Positions 44,680-53,235 of a stretch of DNA of 64,000 nucleotides are shown one piece after another. Numbering within the stretch: the first letter of the stretch is position 1; each line of letters opens with the position of its first letter. The notes under the pieces were generated by a model. It saw only the letters and a program-made list of their open reading frames with translations. It did no database searches and was not told the origin of the DNA. Source of the stretch: Sulfurovum sp. (GTDB taxonomy: Bacteria > Campylobacterota > Campylobacteria > Campylobacterales > Sulfurovaceae). A program made the position numbers and the translations under genes. Location of the stretch: NCBI GenBank assembly GCA_016744875.1, contig JADGDL010000003.1, positions 32,670 through 96,669 on the forward strand, given 5' to 3'.

Positions 44680-45165
44680 CTATGCCTCTTCTTCTAATTT
44701 TCTAGATAGTGCATCCATACCAATTGTAAAGTTTTGTACCGGAGCATTCCAAACATTAAGGAGCATACCAAGAAGTACATCTCTTGTAGGAAGTTTAGCC
44801 ATAGCATTGATCGTAGCCATGTCTGCAACTTCGCCTTTGATCAAACCAGTTTTGATTGAGAAACTATCTGTAAAGTCAGTAGCTGCTTTATCAGCGATTT
44901 TACAAGGTGTAACTTGTGCATCACCCCAGATAACAAGGTTTGTATCTGTAAATTCAACATCTTCACATCCTGCATTTTTCAATGCAATTCTTGCTAATTT
45001 GTTTTTTACAACCTGTACTTTTGTATCTTCATCTTTTGCAAGATTTCTTACGATCTCAAGATTTTCAACAGTCATACCTTTGTAATCACAAACGATGATG
45101 GCACCAGCGTCCTTGAATTCTGCTGTCATTTCAGCAACTAATTCTTCTTTTCTAGTTCTAGTCAT
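44680..45165 (-). CDS. rplJ: 50S ribosomal protein L10
   Basis: This 161-residue protein anchors L7/L12 to the stalk base. VCDYKGMTVENLEIVRNLA and KNKLARIALKNA are typical, and the C-terminal helix binds L12 dimers. An AGGAG site precedes the ATG. The 210-base leader upstream holds several hairpins and is where L10-L12 autoregulation acts in other bacteria. Confidence 0.97.
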   Translation of the reverse strand: MTRTRKEELVAEMTAEFKDAGAIIVCDYKGMTVENLEIVRNLAKDEDTKVQVVKNKLARIALKNAGCEDVEFTDTNLVIWGDAQVTPCKIADKAATDFTDSFSIKTGLIKGEVADMATINAMAKLPTRDVLLGMLLNVWNAPVQNFTIGMDALSRKLEEEA

Positions 45166-45223
45166 ATATTCTCCTTTCGACCTACAAAAGGGTGTGTAAA
45201 TTATCCAATGGATAAATACACTT

Positions 45224-45360
45224 GTATATCTCTTCAGATATACTAATTAAGCTTTCGCCCCTAATTGTCTTTGACCTAAATTATTGAGAGTAATCTCAAC
45301 AAAAAACTATCAAAGTTTTTTGTTGAAAATACGATACAAGTTGGGAGAACCCAACTTGTA
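45224..45360 (-). promoter_or_regulatory. Hairpin-rich rplJ leader
   Basis: The gap between rplA and rplJ holds four perfect or near-perfect stems. They are GTATATCT/AGATATAC (45224-45243), TTGAGA/TCTCAA (45283-45298), CAACAAAAAACT/AGTTTTTTGTTG (45297-45325) and ACAAGTTGGG/CCCAACTTGT (45336-45359, 15 bases after the rplA stop). The second and third share a few bases, so they could be alternatives. The last may end rplKA; the others could form the L10 leader structure. Folding was not computed. Confidence 0.5.
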
Positions 45361-45375
45361 AAAATAGTTGTTAAA

Positions 45376-46080
45376 TTATTTGATATCCATTACTTCTGAA
45401 GCATCAAGTGTCACTGAAGGACTCATAGTTAATGAGATCGCAGCATTTGTGATGTATCTACCTTTAGCAGAAGCAGGTTTTGCTTTGTTCACAACTTCCA
45501 TAAGTGTTACAAAGTTTTCTTTGATCTTTTCAGCACCAAAACTTACTTTACCGATACCTGCATGGATGTTACCTTTTTTATCTACTCTAAAGTTAACTTT
45601 TCCACCTTTAGCTTCAGTCACGGCTTTAGCTACGTCCATTGTTACTGTACCCGTTTTAGGGTTTGGCATAAGACCTTTTGGCCCAAGTACTCTTGCAACT
45701 TTACCAAGTACACCCATCATATCTGGTGTTGAGATAACTGTATCAAAGTTGATGTTACCCGCTTGGATATCTTCGATAAGATCTGCAGCACCAACGATAT
45801 CCGCACCTGCAGCTTTAGCTTCGTCTGCTTTTGCATCTTTTGCAAATACAGCTACTCTTACTACTTTACCTGTACCGTGAGGAAGAACTACTGAACCTCT
45901 TACCATCTGGTCTGCATGTCTTGGGTCTACATTGAGATTAAGTGCAATCTCTACTGTTTCGTCAAATTTTGCTGATTTAAGATCTGTAAGTGTTGTGATC
46001 GCTTCATCAACACCATACTCTTTAGTAACATCTACTTTTTTAAGTAATGCTTCTCTTCTTTTACTTGGTTTTTTTGCCAT
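45376..46080 (-). CDS. rplA: 50S ribosomal protein L1
   Basis: This 234-residue protein forms the L1 stalk and in many bacteria represses its own operon. [12 protein letters not shown] at the start, [15 protein letters not shown] and [14 protein letters not shown] are diagnostic. The ATG at 46080 has a GGAG site; an in-frame extension to 46110 is not supported. It lies 72 bases after rplK. Confidence 0.98.
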   Translation of the reverse strand: MAKKPSKRREALLKKVDVTKEYGVDEAITTLTDLKSAKFDETVEIALNLNVDPRHADQMVRGSVVLPHGTGKVVRVAVFAKDAKADEAKAAGADIVGAADLIEDIQAGNINFDTVISTPDMMGVLGKVARVLGPKGLMPNPKTGTVTMDVAKAVTEAKGGKVNFRVDKKGNIHAGIGKVSFGAEKIKENFVTLMEVVNKAKPASAKGRYITNAAISLTMSPSVTLDASEVMDIK

Positions 46081-46152
46081 TTTATTTCTCCGCTTTATAT
46101 GCTCCCACATTTTTAAATCATGTGGTTATGATTGTTTTACGTTTGCGTAAAA

Positions 46153-46578
46153 CTAGTCTACGATTTCAACACCCATAGATCTACAAGTACCAGCGATGAT
46201 ATTTGCAGCCATTTCTTTATCGTTTGTGTTAAGGTCAACAATTTTTCTCTCGATGATCTCATCAAGTTTTGCTTTGTTGATCGTACCAACTTTAGTCGTG
46301 ATAGGATTATCTGTACCTTTTTTAATACCAGCAGCTTTTAAAATAAGCTCTGATGCAGGTGGTTGATTAGTTTCAAATGTAAAACTTCTATCTGCATATA
46401 CAGTAACTTGAACAGGTACTTTGAATCCCATCATCTCTTTTGTTTTTTCATTGAACGCTTTACAGAATTCCATGATGTTAACACCACGTTGTCCAAGTGC
46501 TGGTCCAACAGGTGGTGATGGATTCGCAGCGCCTGCTGGGATCATCATTTTGAACTTTTCAGTTATCTTTTTTGCCAT
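46153..46578 (-). CDS. rplK: 50S ribosomal protein L11
   Basis: This 141-residue protein of the GTPase-associated centre has the N-terminal [19 protein letters not shown] loop, the thiostrepton-region proline helix, and a C-terminal RNA-binding domain ending with [10 protein letters not shown]. An AAGGAAAG site precedes the ATG. It follows nusG by 34 bases. Confidence 0.98.
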   Translation of the reverse strand: MAKKITEKFKMMIPAGAANPSPPVGPALGQRGVNIMEFCKAFNEKTKEMMGFKVPVQVTVYADRSFTFETNQPPASELILKAAGIKKGTDNPITTKVGTINKAKLDEIIERKIVDLNTNDKEMAANIIAGTCRSMGVEIVD

Positions 46579-46612
46579 CTTGCTTTCCTTTGTTAAATTT
46601 AACCGTTAGTGG

Positions 46613-47143
46613 TTATATAATTTTCTCTACTTGTGTGTAAAGAATTTCGACTGGTGTATTTCTACCGAAGATTGAAACATTCAACTTCAAGGTACCGTGG
46701 TTAAGATCATACTCTTCCACCATACCTGTAAAGTTTGCAAATGAACCATCTATGATACGTACCATTTCGCCTGTTTCAAAATCAACTTTTGGACGTGGTG
46801 CAGATTTTTGCTCCATCTTGTCTAAAATATTTTTTACATCTTTTTCAGTAAGTGCAGTAGGTGTCTTTTGTTCACCGATAAATCTAGATACTCTTGGCAG
46901 AGATTGGATCTTATGCCAAAGGTCAGTATCCAGGTCTATATGTGCAAATGTATACCCAGAGTACAATACTCTCTCAGTAATCTTTTTCTCACCGTTTTTA
47001 ACTTCGATGACCTCTTCAGTAGGTACAACTATACGCTCAATTTTCTCTTCGATACCATGATCGATAACGAGTTGTTCTATACCTCTTTTTACAGATTGTT
47101 CAGAACCTGAATATACTTGAATTGCATACCATTGATAAGCCAT
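46613..47143 (-). CDS. nusG: Transcription termination/antitermination factor NusG
   Basis: This 176-residue elongation factor has an NGN domain (YAIQVYSGSEQSVKRGIE near the start, LYSGYTFAHIDL in the middle) that binds the polymerase clamp. A C-terminal KOW domain (GEMVRIIDGSFANFTGMVEEYD) contacts Rho or S10. Length and order are normal. It follows secE by 8 bases. Confidence 0.97.
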   Translation of the reverse strand: MAYQWYAIQVYSGSEQSVKRGIEQLVIDHGIEEKIERIVVPTEEVIEVKNGEKKITERVLYSGYTFAHIDLDTDLWHKIQSLPRVSRFIGEQKTPTALTEKDVKNILDKMEQKSAPRPKVDFETGEMVRIIDGSFANFTGMVEEYDLNHGTLKLNVSIFGRNTPVEILYTQVEKII

Positions 47144-47151
47144 AATTTATC

Positions 47152-47331
47152 CTATAAAACTGATGAAACGATTGATGACATTAAAAAGTCAACCAATGCT
47201 AAAAATATTGATATCACAGTTACTACGAGAACAACTGCTAAAAATGCTTGTCTTACTTGTACTTTTGTTGGAAATATTACTTTATGAATCTCCGCTCTCG
47301 CGTGTGATATAAATGTTGAAAGTTTTCCCAT
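47152..47331 (-). CDS. secE: Preprotein translocase subunit SecE
   Basis: This 59-residue single-span protein has the conserved HKVIFPTKVQVRQAF amphipathic segment followed by one membrane helix. It clamps SecY in the translocon. The ATG at 47331 gives the normal short form; a longer frame runs into tRNA-Trp and is rejected. It lies between tRNA-Trp and nusG. Confidence 0.93.
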   Translation of the reverse strand: MGKLSTFISHARAEIHKVIFPTKVQVRQAFLAVVLVVTVISIFLALVDFLMSSIVSSVL

Positions 47332-47349
47332 ATTTATTACCTTTTTTTG

Positions 47350-47425
47350 TGGCAGGCCAAGAGGGACTCGAACCCACGGCACCTGGTTTTGGAGACCAGT
47401 GCTCTACCAACTGAGCTATTGGCCT
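47350..47425 (-). tRNA. tRNA-Trp (CCA anticodon)
   Basis: This 76-base cloverleaf on minus has 5' AGGCCAA pairing with TTGGCCT, the D-arm AGCTCAGTTGGTAGAGC, the anticodon loop CTCCAAA (anticodon CCA) and the T-arm GGGTTCGAGTCCC. The 3' CCA is encoded. It is embedded between rpmG and secE. Confidence 0.97.
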
Positions 47426-47473
47426 AAATTAATACCCAAAGTCAAAAACCTTCGGTATTAAAAAAGTATAAAA

Positions 47474-47626
47474 TTACAGCTTCATCTCTTTGTGTACTGT
47501 ATGGCATTTACACCATTTACAATACTTTTTAAGAGCAAGTTTCTCTGTAGTCGTTTTTTTATTTTTGTTCGTGTGATAATTACGTCTTGTACATTTCTCA
47601 CAACCTAAGTGAACTGTTTCTCTCAT
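47474..47626 (-). CDS. rpmG: 50S ribosomal protein L33
   Basis: This 50-residue protein has two Cys pairs, CEKC and CKWC (plus KCH), making it the zinc-binding C+ form of L33. It reads [20 protein letters not shown] and ends HKEMKL. An AGGAG site precedes the ATG. The position between tuf and tRNA-Trp-secE is conserved in many bacteria. Confidence 0.95.
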   Translation of the reverse strand: MRETVHLGCEKCTRRNYHTNKNKKTTTEKLALKKYCKWCKCHTVHKEMKL

Positions 47627-47646
47627 TGTTATCTCCTATGATAAGT

Positions 47647-47672
47647 TTGTAAGAGGCAAAAACCTCTTACAA
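47647..47672 (-). terminator. Hairpin between tuf and rpmG
   Basis: A perfect 10-bp stem (TTGTAAGAGG / CCTCTTACAA) with a 6-base loop lies 9 bases after the tuf stop. The sequence after it on minus is not U-rich, so it is likely an attenuator or mRNA end-stabiliser. Confidence 0.5.
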
Positions 47673-47681
47673 GTGTTTGTC

Positions 47682-48890
47682 TTAAGCAATAATCTTAGAA
47701 ACAACACCAGCACCAACTGTTCTACCACCCTCACGGATAGCAAATTTAGTACCTTGTTCAAGTGCAACTGGAGCTATAAGTTCAACATTGATTTTAACAT
47801 TGTCCCCTGGCATAACCATTTCAGTACCTTCTTGAAGTCTAACTGAACCAGTTACGTCTGTTGTACGTACGTAAAACTGTGGTCTATAGTTATCAAAGAA
47901 TGGAGTGTGTCTACCACCTTCTTCTTTAGTAAGAACATAGATCTCAGCTTCAAATGCTGTATGTGGAGTGATTGAACCTGGCTTACAAAGAACCATACCT
48001 CTTTGTACAGCTTCTTTATCGATACCACGGATAAGAACACCACAGTTATCACCAGCAAGACCACAATCCATTTCTTTACGGAACATTTCAACACCAGTTA
48101 CTGTTGTTTTCATTGTATCTTTGATACCAACGATCTCAACTTCGTCACCAACACATACTTTACCTTGGTCAACTTTACCAGTTACAACTGTACCACGACC
48201 TTGGATAGTAAAGATATCTTCGATTGCCATTAGCATATCTTTATCAGTTTCTCTTTTTGGCTCTGGGATGTACTCATCAACTTGTTTCATAAGTTCAAAG
48301 ATCTTTTCTGACCACTCACCAGCTGTACCGGCTTTAGCTTCTTCAAGTGCTTTGAATGCTGAACCAGCTACGATTGGAGTATCGTCACCTGGGAAGTCAT
48401 ACTCAGAAAGAAGTTCTCTTACTTCCATCTCTACAAGCTCTAACATCTCTTCTTTATCTTCATCATCAAGTTGGTCTTCTTTGTTTAAGAATACAACGAT
48501 GTAAGGTACACCTACTTGCTTAGAAAGAAGGATATGCTCTCTAGTTTGAGCCATTGGTCCATCAGTTGAAGCGATAACAAGAATAGCACCGTCCATTTGA
48601 GCAGCACCAGTAATCATGTTTTTAACGTAATCCGCGTGACCTGGACAGTCAACGTGAGCGTAGTGTCTACCTTCAGTTTCGTACTCTACGTGAGAAGTAG
48701 CAATTGTAATTCCTCTTTCTCTTTCTTCTGGAGCATTATCAATTTGATCATAATCCATTGTAGCTTGACCATTTTTAAGTCCAAGACACATTGTGATTGC
48801 AGCTGTTAGTGTAGTTTTACCGTGGTCAACGTGACCGATAGTACCGATGTTTACATGCGGTTTTGTTCGTTCGAATTTTTCTTTAGCCAT
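47682..48890 (-). CDS. tuf: Translation elongation factor Tu
   Basis: This 402-residue GTPase delivers aminoacyl-tRNA. It has [26 protein letters not shown], the base-recognition stretch [10 protein letters not shown], and domains II and III ending [20 protein letters not shown] precedes the ATG. Only one tuf is seen here. It lies directly behind four tRNA genes, the same order as E. coli thrU-tyrU-glyT-thrT-tufB. Confidence 0.98.
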   Translation of the reverse strand: MAKEKFERTKPHVNIGTIGHVDHGKTTLTAAITMCLGLKNGQATMDYDQIDNAPEERERGITIATSHVEYETEGRHYAHVDCPGHADYVKNMITGAAQMDGAILVIASTDGPMAQTREHILLSKQVGVPYIVVFLNKEDQLDDEDKEEMLELVEMEVRELLSEYDFPGDDTPIVAGSAFKALEEAKAGTAGEWSEKIFELMKQVDEYIPEPKRETDKDMLMAIEDIFTIQGRGTVVTGKVDQGKVCVGDEVEIVGIKDTMKTTVTGVEMFRKEMDCGLAGDNCGVLIRGIDKEAVQRGMVLCKPGSITPHTAFEAEIYVLTKEEGGRHTPFFDNYRPQFYVRTTDVTGSVRLQEGTEMVMPGDNVKINVELIAPVALEQGTKFAIREGGRTVGAGVVSKIIA

Positions 48891-48926
48891 GCTTTTCTCC
48901 TAGCGTAAATGTTTTATAAAGGCAGT

Positions 48927-49004
48927 ATTATACCCAAATCTTCTTAAGTCATTATTAACCTATATGGACAGAAGAATAGTAGTGCTACTACTCTCTTGTC
49001 CATA
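48927..49004 (-). promoter_or_regulatory. tuf leader: -10 box and hairpin
   Basis: The gap between tRNA-Thr(GGU) and tuf has a long imperfect hairpin (outer arms TATGGACA/TGTCCATA, inner TAGTAG/CTACTA, 48963-49004) followed by a minus-strand TATAAT (48927-48932). The hairpin may be the processing signal releasing the tRNA, and the TATAAT may be an internal promoter for tuf. No good -35 is present. Confidence 0.4.
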
Positions 49005-49023
49005 CCGTTAGGTTTATTCGTTC

Positions 49024-49098
<75 letters not shown>

Positions 49099-49222
49099 AA
49101 AATACCATACATACGTATAGTGATCTATATTATTGTAAAAATTATTATGAGTGTTTGTTAGAGTAGTAATGTGAAGTCATGTAAATATATTATTCACATC
49201 AGCTCCCAGATAAACCATTATG

Positions 49223-49298
49223 TGGAGCGGGCGAAGGGATTCGAACCCTCGACAGCCTGCTTGGAAGGCAGGAACTCTAGCCACTGAGCTACGCCCGC
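49223..49298 (-). tRNA. tRNA-Gly (UCC anticodon)
   Basis: This 76-base tRNA on minus has the acceptor GCGGGCG/CGCCCGC, the anticodon arm CCTGC-CTTCCAA-GCAGG (anticodon TCC), the T-arm GAGGGTTCGAATCCCTT and an encoded CCA. The 124 bases between it and tRNA-Thr(GGU) hold nothing else recognisable. Confidence 0.97.
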
Positions 49299-49311
49299 AT
49301 AAATGGATACA

Positions 49312-49396
49312 TGGTGGTGAGTGAAGGATTCGAACCTTCGAAGACGTAGTCAGCGGATTTACAATCCGCCCTCGTTGGCCACTTGAGTAACTCACC
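49312..49396 (-). tRNA. tRNA-Tyr (GUA anticodon)
   Basis: This 85-base class II tRNA on minus has the acceptor GGTGAGT/ACTCACC, the anticodon arm GCGGA-TTGTAAA-TCCGC (anticodon GTA) and an extended variable arm between it and the T-arm. The 3' CCA is encoded. Confidence 0.97.
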
Positions 49397-49482
49397 ATTA
49401 TGTCAATCTTCAGTCTAATCAATACATTAAAGTATGAAAAGAGTTTGGATTATTTTCCGGTCAAACACTGATAAAAATTTTA

Positions 49483-49559
49483 TGGAGCTGGTGAAGGGAC
49501 TCGAACCCCCGACCTGCTGATTACAAATCAGCTGCTCTAGCCAGCTGAGCTACACCAGC
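49483..49559 (-). tRNA. tRNA-Thr (UGU anticodon)
   Basis: This 77-base tRNA on minus has the acceptor GCTGGTG/CACCAGC, the anticodon arm GCTGA-TTTGTAA-TCAGC (anticodon TGT), the T-arm CGGGGGTTCGAGTCCCTT and an encoded CCA. It is the first gene of the tRNA-tuf transcript. Confidence 0.97.
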
Positions 49560-49597
49560 GCCATCATAAAAAGCTATTCTGCTTTAAATGGACGGGA

Positions 49598-49626
49598 ATT
49601 ATAGACAAATACATTTTAAAAGTCAA
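49598..49626 (-). promoter_or_regulatory. Strong sigma-70 promoter of the tRNA-tuf cluster
   Basis: On minus, TTGACT (49621-49626), a 17-base spacer and TATAAT (49598-49603) are nearly consensus, and A/T-rich DNA lies upstream like an UP element. The discriminator TCCCGTCC is GC-rich, a feature of stringently controlled stable-RNA promoters. It lies about 40 bases before tRNA-Thr(UGU). Confidence 0.9.
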
Positions 49627-49716
49627 GGTTTTTTGGGAAAAATTATAAAATTTCTTTTTTTTAGGTAATTTCTATAGAATATCATCATAAAATAACACTC
49701 AAAATAGGTAAATCTC

Positions 49717-50454
49717 ATGAAAATTCTACTCGCACCAAGCGAAACTAAAAAATCAGGTGGAGAACTCTCATTTAATCCCTCTACATTACTTTTTGATACA
49801 CTTACACCTCATCGCATAAAACTTTTACATACCTATACCAATGTCCTGCAACAAGGAGACATGCAAGTTCTGTCTAAAATGTTTGGTATCAAAAAAGAAG
49901 CGGATATTTTAAGACATAATAAAGATATTATCCATGAACTTACTATGAAAGCTATAGAACGTTATACAGGTGTGGCGTTTGATTACCTTGGGTATACTGA
50001 TCTAACCAGGGATGCACAAACATATATAGATAAAAATGTCATCCTCTTCTCTAACCTGTTTGGCCCTATACGTGCAAATGATCTTATCCCTGAGTATAAG
50101 CTCAAACAGGGTGAAGCAGTCTCAGATATCAAGCCTGAAAAGTTTTATAATGAGCATTCAGCACATCTTATGGAAGCATATCTGCAAGATGAAGAGATAC
50201 TTGACCTACGTGCAGGCTTTTATGACAAGTTCTACAAACCATCTAAAGCATACACTACTCTAAAGTTTATCAAAAACGGTAAAGTAGTAAGCCATTGGGC
50301 AAAAGCTTATAGGGGGATTGTATTACGTGAAATAGCCAAATCTGGAATAGAGAGCATAGAAGAATTTATGAAACTTCCTATAGAGGGATTAAGTATCCAT
50401 GAAATTCAAACAAATAAGAATAAAACTGAGATCATATATACCATAGACGTATAG
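49717..50454 (+). CDS. yaaA: YaaA/DUF328 family peroxide-stress protein
   Basis: This 245-residue DNA-binding-fold protein belongs to the YaaA family: MKILLAPSETK at the start, RYTGVAFDYL, FSNLFGPIRANDLIPEYKL and the AKAYRG segment are family marks. In E. coli, YaaA lowers free iron and protects DNA during peroxide stress. The AGGTAA site supports this start. It converges with a Fur-box-controlled operon, which is suggestive but not proof of a shared iron role. Confidence 0.85.
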   Translation: MKILLAPSETKKSGGELSFNPSTLLFDTLTPHRIKLLHTYTNVLQQGDMQVLSKMFGIKKEADILRHNKDIIHELTMKAIERYTGVAFDYLGYTDLTRDAQTYIDKNVILFSNLFGPIRANDLIPEYKLKQGEAVSDIKPEKFYNEHSAHLMEAYLQDEEILDLRAGFYDKFYKPSKAYTTLKFIKNGKVVSHWAKAYRGIVLREIAKSGIESIEEFMKLPIEGLSIHEIQTNKNKTEIIYTIDV

Positions 50455-50500
50455 TGTTCTTATTTTCTATACATCCATAGTATATGTTCTTTTCAGAGGA

Positions 50501-50755
50501 CTACATATTGTTGGTAGTCAATAAAATCTGCTTAAAGTAGGTACATACTTGTTCTTCTTGTATACTGTCTGCATAAGAACATAGTGAATAGAGATACTGC
50601 ACGGATACCTGATGATCCAAGATCTGACCCATAATTGTATCGACCTTCTGGGTATTACCTTCATCTATGGCATCCCATATAGACTGTTTCATATTCTGCA
50701 ATACTGCTGCGTTGTTTTGTATTTCTATCTTTCTCATATTTAATGGGGCTGTCAT
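50501..50755 (-). CDS. Unknown small helical protein
   Basis: I do not recognise this 84-residue protein. It appears all-helical, with no membrane segment: NAAVLQNMKQSIWDAIDEG, VDTIMGQILDHQVSVQYLYSLCSYAD and a C-terminal helix with CTYFKQILLTT. It follows the gene at 50766 by 10 bases behind an AAGGAG-like site, and so shares its probable iron regulation. Confidence 0.65.
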   Translation of the reverse strand: MTAPLNMRKIEIQNNAAVLQNMKQSIWDAIDEGNTQKVDTIMGQILDHQVSVQYLYSLCSYADSIQEEQVCTYFKQILLTTNNM

Positions 50756-50765
50756 ATGTTACTCC

Positions 50766-51014
50766 TTATGATGCTAACGCATAATTTGAAAGTCTTGAAA
50801 GATTGGTGTACCAATCTTCAACTAGCATATAGTCTTCAAGGTTATATAAGTCAATCTCAAGTCCTTCTTCACTCCATGATGCATCTGAGATAACAAAAAG
50901 AGGTACATCCAAAACCTCTTCACAATACTCTAATAGATAAAGCTCTAAACTTTTATCTGGTGGATTCCATGCGGTTTCTATTTTATTATTTGGGATGATA
51001 AAAAAATCTTCCAT
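50766..51014 (-). CDS. Unknown small acidic protein, probably iron-regulated
   Basis: This 82-residue acidic protein (MEDFFIIPNNKIETAWNPP...) was not recognised. It has a mixed strand/helix pattern with several Trp and Tyr. The start at 51014 is chosen because AAGGAG precedes it at the right spacing; an extension to 51044 would translate through the ribosome site. Two Fur-box-like sites lie just upstream, so expression on iron limitation is likely. Confidence 0.65.
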   Translation of the reverse strand: MEDFFIIPNNKIETAWNPPDKSLELYLLEYCEEVLDVPLFVISDASWSEEGLEIDLYNLEDYMLVEDWYTNLSRLSNYALAS

Positions 51015-51029
51015 AAGTTTCTCCTTATT

Positions 51030-51092
51030 GATAATGATTTTCATATTTTACATAACTAAGCTTAAATAAACATAATAATGAAAATTATTATC
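51030..51092 (-). promoter_or_regulatory. Two Fur-box-like sites
   Basis: On the plus strand, 51030-51048 (GATAATGATTTTCATATTT) matches the E. coli Fur consensus at 14 of 19 positions. On the minus strand, 51074-51092 (GATAATAATTTTCATTATT) matches at 15 of 19. The distal site overlaps a possible -35 (TTGATA); the proximal site lies in the leader, just upstream of the ribosome site. This predicts Fur repression of the two small genes downstream on minus. Confidence 0.65.
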
Positions 51093-51165
51093 AATTAAAT
51101 ATATTCTTGGGGTGTGACATATCTCTCATAAATATGTTAAAATATATAAACTACAAAGGTATGCT

Positions 51166-51264
51166 ATGAGACTTCCTAGTGATAACACGCTTTATACAAT
51201 ACTTATCTTTCTACTTAGCCTAATGGTCGTACTTGGTATACTTTTTGATACAGACTTTAGCTAG
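51166..51264 (+). CDS. 32-residue single-span membrane peptide
   Basis: An ATG behind AAAGG opens a 32-codon frame, MRLPSDNTLYTILIFLLSLM and on, with one hydrophobic helix (residues 10-27) and an acidic end (DTDFS). The TAG lies 9 bases before the SUI1-family start, and its AGGAGAG site overlaps the end. Short length makes the call tentative, but ribosome site, hydrophobicity and operon position agree. Confidence 0.5.
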   Translation: MRLPSDNTLYTILIFLLSLMVVLGILFDTDFS

Positions 51265-51273
51265 GAGAGATCA

Positions 51274-51606
51274 GTGAAAAAAAATCTATTTGAAATGGGT
51301 GCTGACTTTGGAGATGAATGGTCTTCAGACAATAAAGATAAACCTTCTAAAAAAATCTCTACAGAAATACAAATCCCAGAGAAACACCAACTTCATTTTG
51401 CAAAAGAGAAACGCAGAGGGAAAGTAGTGACCATAGTCCAACCTTTTTGTTTGGAGAAAAAAGATTTACAAGCGCTACTTAAAACACTAAAAAAGAAGTT
51501 AGGGTGCGGCGGTACGCTCAAAGAGGATAGTTTAGAGTTTCAAGGAGATATTCCAGAACAACTACGTAAACATTTGGAAGCGATGGAATATAGATTTAAA
51601 AACTAA
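51274..51606 (+). CDS. SUI1 family translation factor (YciH-like)
   Basis: This 110-residue protein starts with GTG behind AGGAGAG. Residues 35-110 form a SUI1/eIF1 domain: RRGKVVTIVQPF, the KKLGCGGTLKED loop that contacts the ribosomal P site, and the final strand LEFQGDIPEQL. Bacterial YciH is thought to influence initiation fidelity or act as a stress inhibitor of translation. The N-terminal 30 residues are charged and probably disordered. Confidence 0.88.
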   Translation: MKKNLFEMGADFGDEWSSDNKDKPSKKISTEIQIPEKHQLHFAKEKRRGKVVTIVQPFCLEKKDLQALLKTLKKKLGCGGTLKEDSLEFQGDIPEQLRKHLEAMEYRFKN

Positions 51607-51610
51607 GTTT

Positions 51611-52885
51611 TTATTTTCCTATGGCTAATGCGTAGAGTACCATTTCCTCATTCCCCACAAATGTATTTACCTCATCATCATAGTATGCCCCTATCCCTGA
51701 GCACCCTAGGTCCAAATATACCGACGCTACATAGAGTCTATGTCCTATGATTCCTGCCTTTTGATACAGGGCCTGATAGTTTTTTGCTTTGGAAGTAAGG
51801 AAAAAGACCATGGCACCTTCCTGAGATAAACTATACTGCTCCAGAGAGAGATAGCCTGCTTTTTTTGCAAAATCCCCATACTCTACATATGCATCATCTT
51901 TATACAGTCCTAAAGGCATATTGATTACTTTGTTTACCACCACATAGACATTAACTTCCTCATCACAGTCAGAGAGTATAGGCTGACGTATCGCATCCAT
52001 AATGTAATTGAACTGTCCTTTAGTCATAGCGCCTCCCGCAAAACCTCTTTGGGACCGACGGGTAAAAAGAGTTTCTTGCAACTTTTGCGTATGATAGGTG
52101 AACTTAGGGGCTTTTATCTCTCTTTTACAATTTTCTACCAACATTGTTTCATGGTATGCCTGTTCTATCAGTTTATTTTTTTCAAATGTTCTACTTCCAT
52201 CAACATAAGGCAATTCAAACTCTATGGCTTTGACTTCTGTATCTCGTATAGGCACTGCCATAGAAGCAGCTGATAAAAACCATTCACGGTCTTCACAACC
52301 AAACATACGATTAAGTTTCTTTTTTTCTATATTGTAAAGCATTTGTACGGCATGTGGTTTAAGCAATGCAGAAGCCTCTATACTCCCAAGTAAGTGTCCC
52401 GCGTCTAAAAGACAATACCGCAATGCACGATCTTTATATTTCCAGGAAGATCTATAGTAGACAGCAGAAACTAAAAACAAATACCCTCGCATGGCTGTCT
52501 TCAAACCCAAATAGGGTTCCAGGCCTTCTTGATTACTGATATCTTGTAACAATGTTAAAGAAGAAGAGCCCGCTTCATAATGGTAGATTCCATCTTCTTT
52601 TCCCTCTACGCCTCGTATCTGTAAATAGAGTTCATTGGGATAGAGTGCACCTGCACTTGGATTGATACGTAAATAATGTTCTCCAGAGGGGTAAGACTTC
52701 TTTACTGTTATTCCTGCAATGTGAAACAGAAAATTATCCTCTTCATTCTCCAGATCCAGTTTAATCTTTGTATAACCCTCCGGATAGTTCTTATACGTAC
52801 TGGGCTTATCTTCCCAGGAGAAATAATTTGGATTTGTTCTGACTGAATTGTAGGAGTGTTTCGTCGCAGCGTGATACCAAAACAT
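51611..52885 (-). CDS. SagB/ThcOx family dehydrogenase (tandem nitroreductase domains)
   Basis: This 424-residue protein has two nitroreductase-like halves. The N-terminal half (about 60-215) carries the SagB-type RINPSAGALYPNELYL and LLDAGHLLGS motifs. The C-terminal half (about 260-424) starts RRSQRGFAGGAMTKGQ and ends with KAGIIGHRLYVASVYLDLGCSGIGAYYDDEV. SagB-type enzymes use FMN to oxidise thiazoline or oxazoline rings in peptide products. No cyclodehydratase or precursor gene is nearby, so the substrate is unknown. Its ATG overlaps the DUF309 stop (TAATG). Confidence 0.85.
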   Translation of the reverse strand: MFWYHAATKHSYNSVRTNPNYFSWEDKPSTYKNYPEGYTKIKLDLENEEDNFLFHIAGITVKKSYPSGEHYLRINPSAGALYPNELYLQIRGVEGKEDGIYHYEAGSSSLTLLQDISNQEGLEPYLGLKTAMRGYLFLVSAVYYRSSWKYKDRALRYCLLDAGHLLGSIEASALLKPHAVQMLYNIEKKKLNRMFGCEDREWFLSAASMAVPIRDTEVKAIEFELPYVDGSRTFEKNKLIEQAYHETMLVENCKREIKAPKFTYHTQKLQETLFTRRSQRGFAGGAMTKGQFNYIMDAIRQPILSDCDEEVNVYVVVNKVINMPLGLYKDDAYVEYGDFAKKAGYLSLEQYSLSQEGAMVFFLTSKAKNYQALYQKAGIIGHRLYVASVYLDLGCSGIGAYYDDEVNTFVGNEEMVLYALAIGK

Positions 52886-53235
52886 TATTCAAAGATTTCA
52901 GTATGTTTAACTTTAAGACATTCTATCTTTTGTGAGGCCTGCTGAAATAAAATAAAGTATTCTATACCCTCAACACACAAATGTTTATGTCTCTCATAAG
53001 AAGCAATCACCTTTTTTGCTTTATCTTTCGCATTTTTTCTATTACGTTTAATATGCTCAAAAGCGATTGCACCGTTGATAAATCCTTTTGCAAGGTTCGC
53101 AAGCGGATCTTTCTTTAGACGTAAAGGATGCCATGCCTCTTCCATCACTTCATGGGCTTCAAAATACGCTTCTTTATCTAATAACTTAAGATACTCTTTT
53201 AAAGCACCTTCAAGATCTTCATTCATTGGTAACAT
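52885..53235 (-). CDS. DUF309 family protein
   Basis: This 116-residue all-helical protein has the DUF309 signature YFEAHEVMEEAWHPLR (near residues 18-33), with His and Glu positions that may bind metal, then LAKGFINGAIAFEHIKR. The function of the family is unknown. It is translationally coupled at both ends: its ATG overlaps the DUF255 stop and its stop overlaps the SagB-type ATG. It therefore probably works in the same pathway. Confidence 0.8.
   Translation of the reverse strand: MLPMNEDLEGALKEYLKLLDKEAYFEAHEVMEEAWHPLRLKKDPLANLAKGFINGAIAFEHIKRNRKNAKDKAKKVIASYERHKHLCVEGIEYFILFQQASQKIECLKVKHTEIFE

Noticed and set aside
47332..47382. N-terminal extension of secE
   Set aside because: It would translate tRNA-Trp; the ATG at 47331 gives the normal 59-residue SecE.
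49177..49422. An 81-codon open frame on minus across the Gly and Tyr tRNA genes
   Set aside because: It is a translation of two tRNA genes; the RNA genes explain the sequence fully.
51114..51124. A further CI operator (TGTGACATAT) before the 32-residue peptide
   Set aside because: Only one half-site is present; the other arm is missing.
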